Below, one piece after another: positions 60,110 to 64,000 of a DNA stretch of 64,000 bases. This DNA is from Troglohyphantes excavatus. Lineage: Eukaryota > Arthropoda > Arachnida > Araneae > Linyphiidae. The stretch covers positions 32,152,683-32,216,682 of the forward strand of contig OZ010674.1 of NCBI GenBank assembly GCA_963932185.1, written 5' to 3'. The notes below the pieces were generated by a model. It searched no databases. It was not told the DNA's origin and was given only the letters and a program-made list of their open reading frames with translations. A program made the translations under genes and the position numbers. Each line of letters opens with the position of its first letter. The stretch's first letter is position 1.

Positions 60110-60232
60110 GGGTGCCAGCTCATATGTTGTTCGTTGCAGTATTCTTTGGTACACCGTTTAAGATTAATCTCGAACAATCACCAATAGTCCATTATGTAGA
60201 ACTAGTGTGACAATCAATCAACAAAAAGTTAC
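60110..60232 (+). mobile_element. SINE 3' half relic
   Basis: GGGGTGCCAGCTCATATG, TCTCGAACAATCACCAATAG and TAGAACTAGTGTGACAATCA follow the order of the SINE body 3' half with many changes. Confidence 0.6.
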
Positions 60233-61039
60233 TTTGACAAGTGTTGTAAAAATAATTGACTAAATTTAACTTTTATAAGCATTTGTATCCAAGGTCGAAT
60301 TCAAAATATAAGCAAGAAGAAAAAAATAACAAATCATTCGATAATTTTTAAAAATAAATTATAAACCCATAATTTCCTACAAAGTACTTTTTATTTTTTA
60401 CCTATGGCTTTGTCTATATCAATGAACTCAATTAATAGCTATGTCCAGTAAATTTATTGCATGATCTTATTTAAAGACTTCAAAACTCTGTACTAACTTC
60501 ACTTAATTCGATAGCCCGTCGTACATTTTATAGGACATTTTGTTTTGTGTTTGCTACTCTTTTCAAGGCAGTTTGACATGTTTTTTTTTAAATAAAATAT
60601 TGGTTGAAGTGCATCATCACATAAAAGATGTCGCTTGTCATTGAAGACAATCAGAAAAGAAAAAAATTACATGTTCGACGAACAATGGGAATTTTAAGCT
60701 ATGTGTCTACATTTCATCATCCTCATCTTTGATTACTTCATTTTCATACTGTTCGTTTACTATATATATGTTGTAAAAGATTATTTTATTCTAATGTCAG
60801 AAAAGTTTAAAGGAATGTATGTATATAATGTCTCATAGTGCATATTTTATAAGTCAATTGTTGAGACATGAAATTTCTGTCTTTGAGATGTGTTTTGTAT
60901 AAATTTTAAAAAAAGAAAATGTTTGAGGTATAGGGTTTTTTTTTAACATGACACAAAAACATATTATCTTTAACTAAGTACTCATAATATGTATTGTTTA
61001 CTCAAATTTGCATAAAACTCTCCTTCAAATAAAAATACA

Positions 61040-61990
61040 AACAATGTCGACTACCTTCAGGCTCTATATGCCTAGCAAGGTCTGTCTTGCCTATGTAACA
61101 ACCTCACGATTCCCAAATGCCAATCCAATTGCGTTTTAAAACTACCCTCCCTTGAACAATTAACAACATATTCAGAGTGAAAAAATCCATTTGTGTATTT
61201 ACTTATTAAAATAATAATTCTTTTTACCCTAACGATTAACCTATTGACGCTCACACGAATTTTGCAATCATAAAATTGTTTTTACTGCTTGGAAATTTAA
61301 ATAATATTTCCTGGGAATGCTATTTCATATTATTTATTTTAAAGTTAATGGCAAATATATAAATTGTAAGTTGTACCTCAAACCTGTAAACTAAAAAAAT
61401 ATTGTGAAATAGAATATTTATTTTTAATTTAAAACTCGGGTGCATTTCTAGGAAAACTAGGTATCCCTGGACGTATATTTACTGCCTTGAGCGTCAGAAG
61501 GTTAAGCTGTGTTTTGTAAAACCTGAATCCATGACCTCTAGTTCCATTGGAAATATTAAATTCCAAACCCTCCACATCACTCAATTTGATAAATTGAATA
61601 GCTGAATAAGGTACCCTCTAATACATTTCTCCTCTTGTATACATGTTTAAAGTTTTAAGACTATCTCTATAATTCATTCTCTATAATTCATTTATTCTCG
61701 AAATGCCCTCAACCATTTTCGTGGCCCTCTGTTGAACTCGCTCTAACAAATCAATACTTTTTTTTAAGATAAGGCAACCACAATTGTGCTGCAAATTCGA
61801 GATGAGGCCTAACTAAACTTCTATATATTAGTAAATCTACTATATTCTTAGATTTAGATGATACTTTAAAAAAAAATCCCAACATTCTACTCGCTTTTTT
61901 GCTAGCTATCCTACATCGATACCCCCATTTTAAAGACTTATTTACCAAACACGCCACGAACGCTAATAATATCAGTTGCACGAATTTCAA
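61040..61990 (-). pseudogene. CR1/Jockey-type LINE reverse transcriptase relic, split by a MITE
   Basis: On the minus strand a 79-codon frame (61990-61751) carries LVNKSLKWGY, KKASRMLGFFFK and YRSLVRPHLEFAAQLWLPYL, the thumb-region block after the polymerase motifs of non-LTR retrotransposons. After a frameshift comes IDLLERVQQRATKMVEGI (about 61749-61696), the classic CR1-type LERVQRRATKxV signature, then DSLKTLNMYT, TRGHGFRFYK and, beyond the MITE, KKNYYFNK and GSFKTQLDWHLG (about 61160-61125). Stops and frameshifts show it is inactive. No endonuclease or upstream polymerase motifs remain. The family call is from motifs recalled, not from a search. Confidence 0.8.
61240..61501 (-). mobile_element. 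piggyBac-like MITE inserted in the LINE at TTAA
   Basis: 262 bp bounded by TTAA on both sides (61236-61239 and 61502-61505). TIRs are CCTATTGACGCTCA and, inverted, CCTTCTGACGCTCA. Body blocks on the minus strand: ATATACGTCCAGGGAT, TTCACAATATTTTTTTAG, GGTTTGAGGTACAACTTACA. TTAA duplication and CC-starting TIRs are piggyBac hallmarks. Non-coding. It divides the LINE relic, whose motifs resume on the far side. Confidence 0.8.
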
Positions 61991-62800
61991 GTACTTTGTA
62001 GATAATAATTAACCTTTTTGTTATTGGATACTACGAGCAAGCCCTGATTTTTTTTTTAAATTAAAAGACATTGTCCAATAAACAATCCATTCTAAAATAA
62101 ATTGTTAAATTGACTGCAATTGCACCTATAAAAGGTTTTAGATAAAATTTCTGCATCTATTTGGTTCAAACTTGACGTTAAAACATTTTTTGGAAAACAG
62201 TCGAAGATATATTAAATAAAAGGAAATTTAAATATATAAAACACAATTTACTCAATTGTTAACTTTAAATCAATATTCTAAAAATGCGCTAGATTGTTTT
62301 ACTGTCTTGAATTAATGAATTTACTATAAGAATGTTCTAAAATATCTGATAATATTTTATGCATTATCAAGCACCGTATAATTAAATCAAGCATAAAAAC
62401 ATCGTCTGATTATTTTTCCACTGAATTATTGCTATTCATGAATACCTAACACCTCAGGGAATTGTTATCTTTGTGTTTATGGTCTGGAGATAAAATTGGA
62501 GAACTTCATTTTTTACAGAATGAGAGATAGTATTTTTCATTTGATGGCATGCAATCTTTTTTTGTGCGTGTATTTTTCTTTGTACCAACTCTATATTTTT
62601 TATTATTGATTTTTGTCTTCCAGCAGCTGAGGTCTAAAACAAAAACATTAATCGAGTAAACTAAGAAATATATGTCTGATTATTTTTTCCACCTAGAAAT
62701 GTCTAAAAAGAAATATATATAACTATCGAAACTATTATAGTACTTGGCAGCTTCATATTGTTTCGATATAGTGTCAATAAAAGTCTATTAAACACTCTAA

Positions 62801-63069
62801 CCCTCAATGTCGTTTATATACGCCCAGGGATGTCCACTTTTTTTGCAATATACCCTATTTTAAATTAATAATAAATATTCCATTTTACAATATTTTTTTC
62901 AATTTAAAGGTTTGAGGTGCAACTTACAATCTATATTGTTATTATTATCCTTTATAATTATTTTTTATTATTAAATAATATAAAATTGCATTTTTAGGAA
63001 AAATTATTTTAATTTACAAAAAGTGAAAACAACTTTACAATTGCAAAAATCGCGTGAGCCTCAGTGGGT
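62801..63069 (+). mobile_element. piggyBac-like MITE copy, inverse to the 61240 copy
   Basis: CCCTCAATGTCGTTTATATA, ACGCCCAGGGATGTCCAC, TTACAATATTTTTTTC, GGTTTGAGGTGCAACTTACA and CGCGTGAGCCTCAGTGGG follow the order of 61501-61240. Flanks are CTAA and GTAA, each one change from TTAA. Older or more mutated than the 61240 copy. Confidence 0.65.
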
Positions 63070-64000
63070 AAAAAAGCGGTCATGAGAATACATAATTTTG
63101 TATATCTATGATAATGATGTTATGATGTTATAACTGTACAAGAAAAAAGCCGTGTAAAGAATAAAAAAATAAAAATTTCAATGAATCAAATAATAAAATT
63201 TTACGATATATATATTTCAATGAGTAGACTAAAAGTAAAAATACTTTTTTTAACTCGCATAATAAATGTTTTATGTGAAAATATTAGATAGTTAGTAATT
63301 TTCACTGAACTAATTTAGAAAACTGGAGCACAGACTTTTCGCACCTCCTCCTTTTGAGTGAATTTGGAGTAAATCGAAAGAAAGAATCAAGGTGAAATAA
63401 ATCGGAAAACTATTTGTTTCAGTAAAAATACCGCTAACGCAACAAAAAACTTTAGAACGCATTGGTCAAGGGTGAACGTTTTCTACCATATCTTCTGATA
63501 TCGCGCCAATGAAAATTCTACGTTTCTCCTATGAGAGTATTCCCTCCAGTTCTTCTTTAGCTCAGTGGTATTAATAATAGGCAGAAATTGTTTTCTAAAA
63601 ATTAAAAAAAGCCTTAATAATATTACAAAATATTTATCCCAAATTTTAAATTAAAACGCTAAGCACTTTAATTATGTATTTTATCATTATTATTTTAGAA
63701 TATTGAGAAAGTTTTATTATTAATATGGAAAGCATGTTACAAAAAATAAAATAGTTGAGTTTAACCGAAACTAAAAGCTCTATCGGGTAAAATGACGAAA
63801 ATAGATTTCCAAGCTTGGTGAAAAATCTAATGGGAAACGATTTTTTTATCCAGTCAATGGAGGTCATAAATATTCTTCTTCACTTCTTCAAAATCGAACT
63901 CGCAGACGATAATCACGCAGACTTCTTTTCTGGGAACAGAGGCACCTGTGCTCACATTCGCTCCCCCCCCCTTTTATTTTCCCGCAATAACAAGTGATTC
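63070..64000. other. Intergenic DNA to the window end, nothing identified
   Basis: AT-rich to about 63860. The last 130 bp are less AT-rich (GAACTCGCAGACGATAATC, CTCCCCCCCCCTTTT) with an open plus frame of 60 codons running to 63997, so an element may continue past the window. TTTAGCTCAGTGGTATTA near 63556 looks like a lone tRNA A box without a B box. Confidence 0.5.

Noticed and set aside
63540..63575. tRNA-like TTTAGCTCAGTGGTATTA
   Set aside because: Only an A-box-like half; no B box or pairing follows.

Overview
This is a gene-poor, strongly AT-rich stretch of eukaryotic nuclear DNA. I find no convincing protein-coding gene, no rRNA gene and no intact tRNA gene on either strand. The longest open frames are about 100-126 codons. 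Each lies in a repeat (LTR element, minisatellite, SINE) or in AT-rich DNA with no recognisable motif. There is no bacterial gene packing or operon structure. The repeats (tRNA-headed SINEs, CR1/Jockey-type LINE relics, Helitron-like, piggyBac-like and Tc1/mariner-like elements, tRNA-Trp-primed TRIM-like LTR elements) fit an arthropod intergenic or intronic region. From memory only, the SINE body resembles repeats seen in orb-weaving spiders. That species guess is unverified.

Layout. 1-2426: a complete short LTR element (LTRs 105-506 and 2025-2426, 4-bp target duplication GATT) with a GC-rich, non-coding interior. 2431-12720: AT-rich DNA with an old dispersed repeat, a hAT-type end, a Helitron-type 5' end and a 113-bp tandem repeat. 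12720-19200: a perfectly bounded MITE with a duplicated half, a LINE relic, a 26-bp/18-bp compound minisatellite, a dimeric old repeat, a piggyBac-like MITE and a relic of a TIR family carrying tRNA-like DNA. 22188-27363: an insert between 24-bp direct repeats, a second miniature LTR element with a tRNA-Trp-type primer site and tRNA-Ala-like DNA in its LTRs, and a Helitron-like element with an 18-bp palindromic minisatellite. 32040-35540: a second Helitron-like copy, first copies of two tRNA-like-bearing families (A and B), and a GC-richer island. 42480-44296: family A again and a long AATAAGCATTATAAC minisatellite. 46481-49460: a tandem array grown from a SINE 3' end, then a SINE relic next to a 30-bp minisatellite. 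50283-54955: family B again, Helitron fragments, and the most complete family A copy. 56282-60232: a dense SINE cluster with different tRNA heads on one shared body. 61040-63069: a LINE relic split by a piggyBac-like MITE at TTAA, and a related MITE nearby.

Nothing here acts as a gene pathway. The connecting theme is transposon biology: Pol III-type tRNA-like modules recur in at least four unrelated contexts (SINE heads, LTRs of a miniature element, and the middle of two dispersed families). Several elements also carry or have become tandem repeats. Boundaries without a named duplication or terminal motif are approximate.
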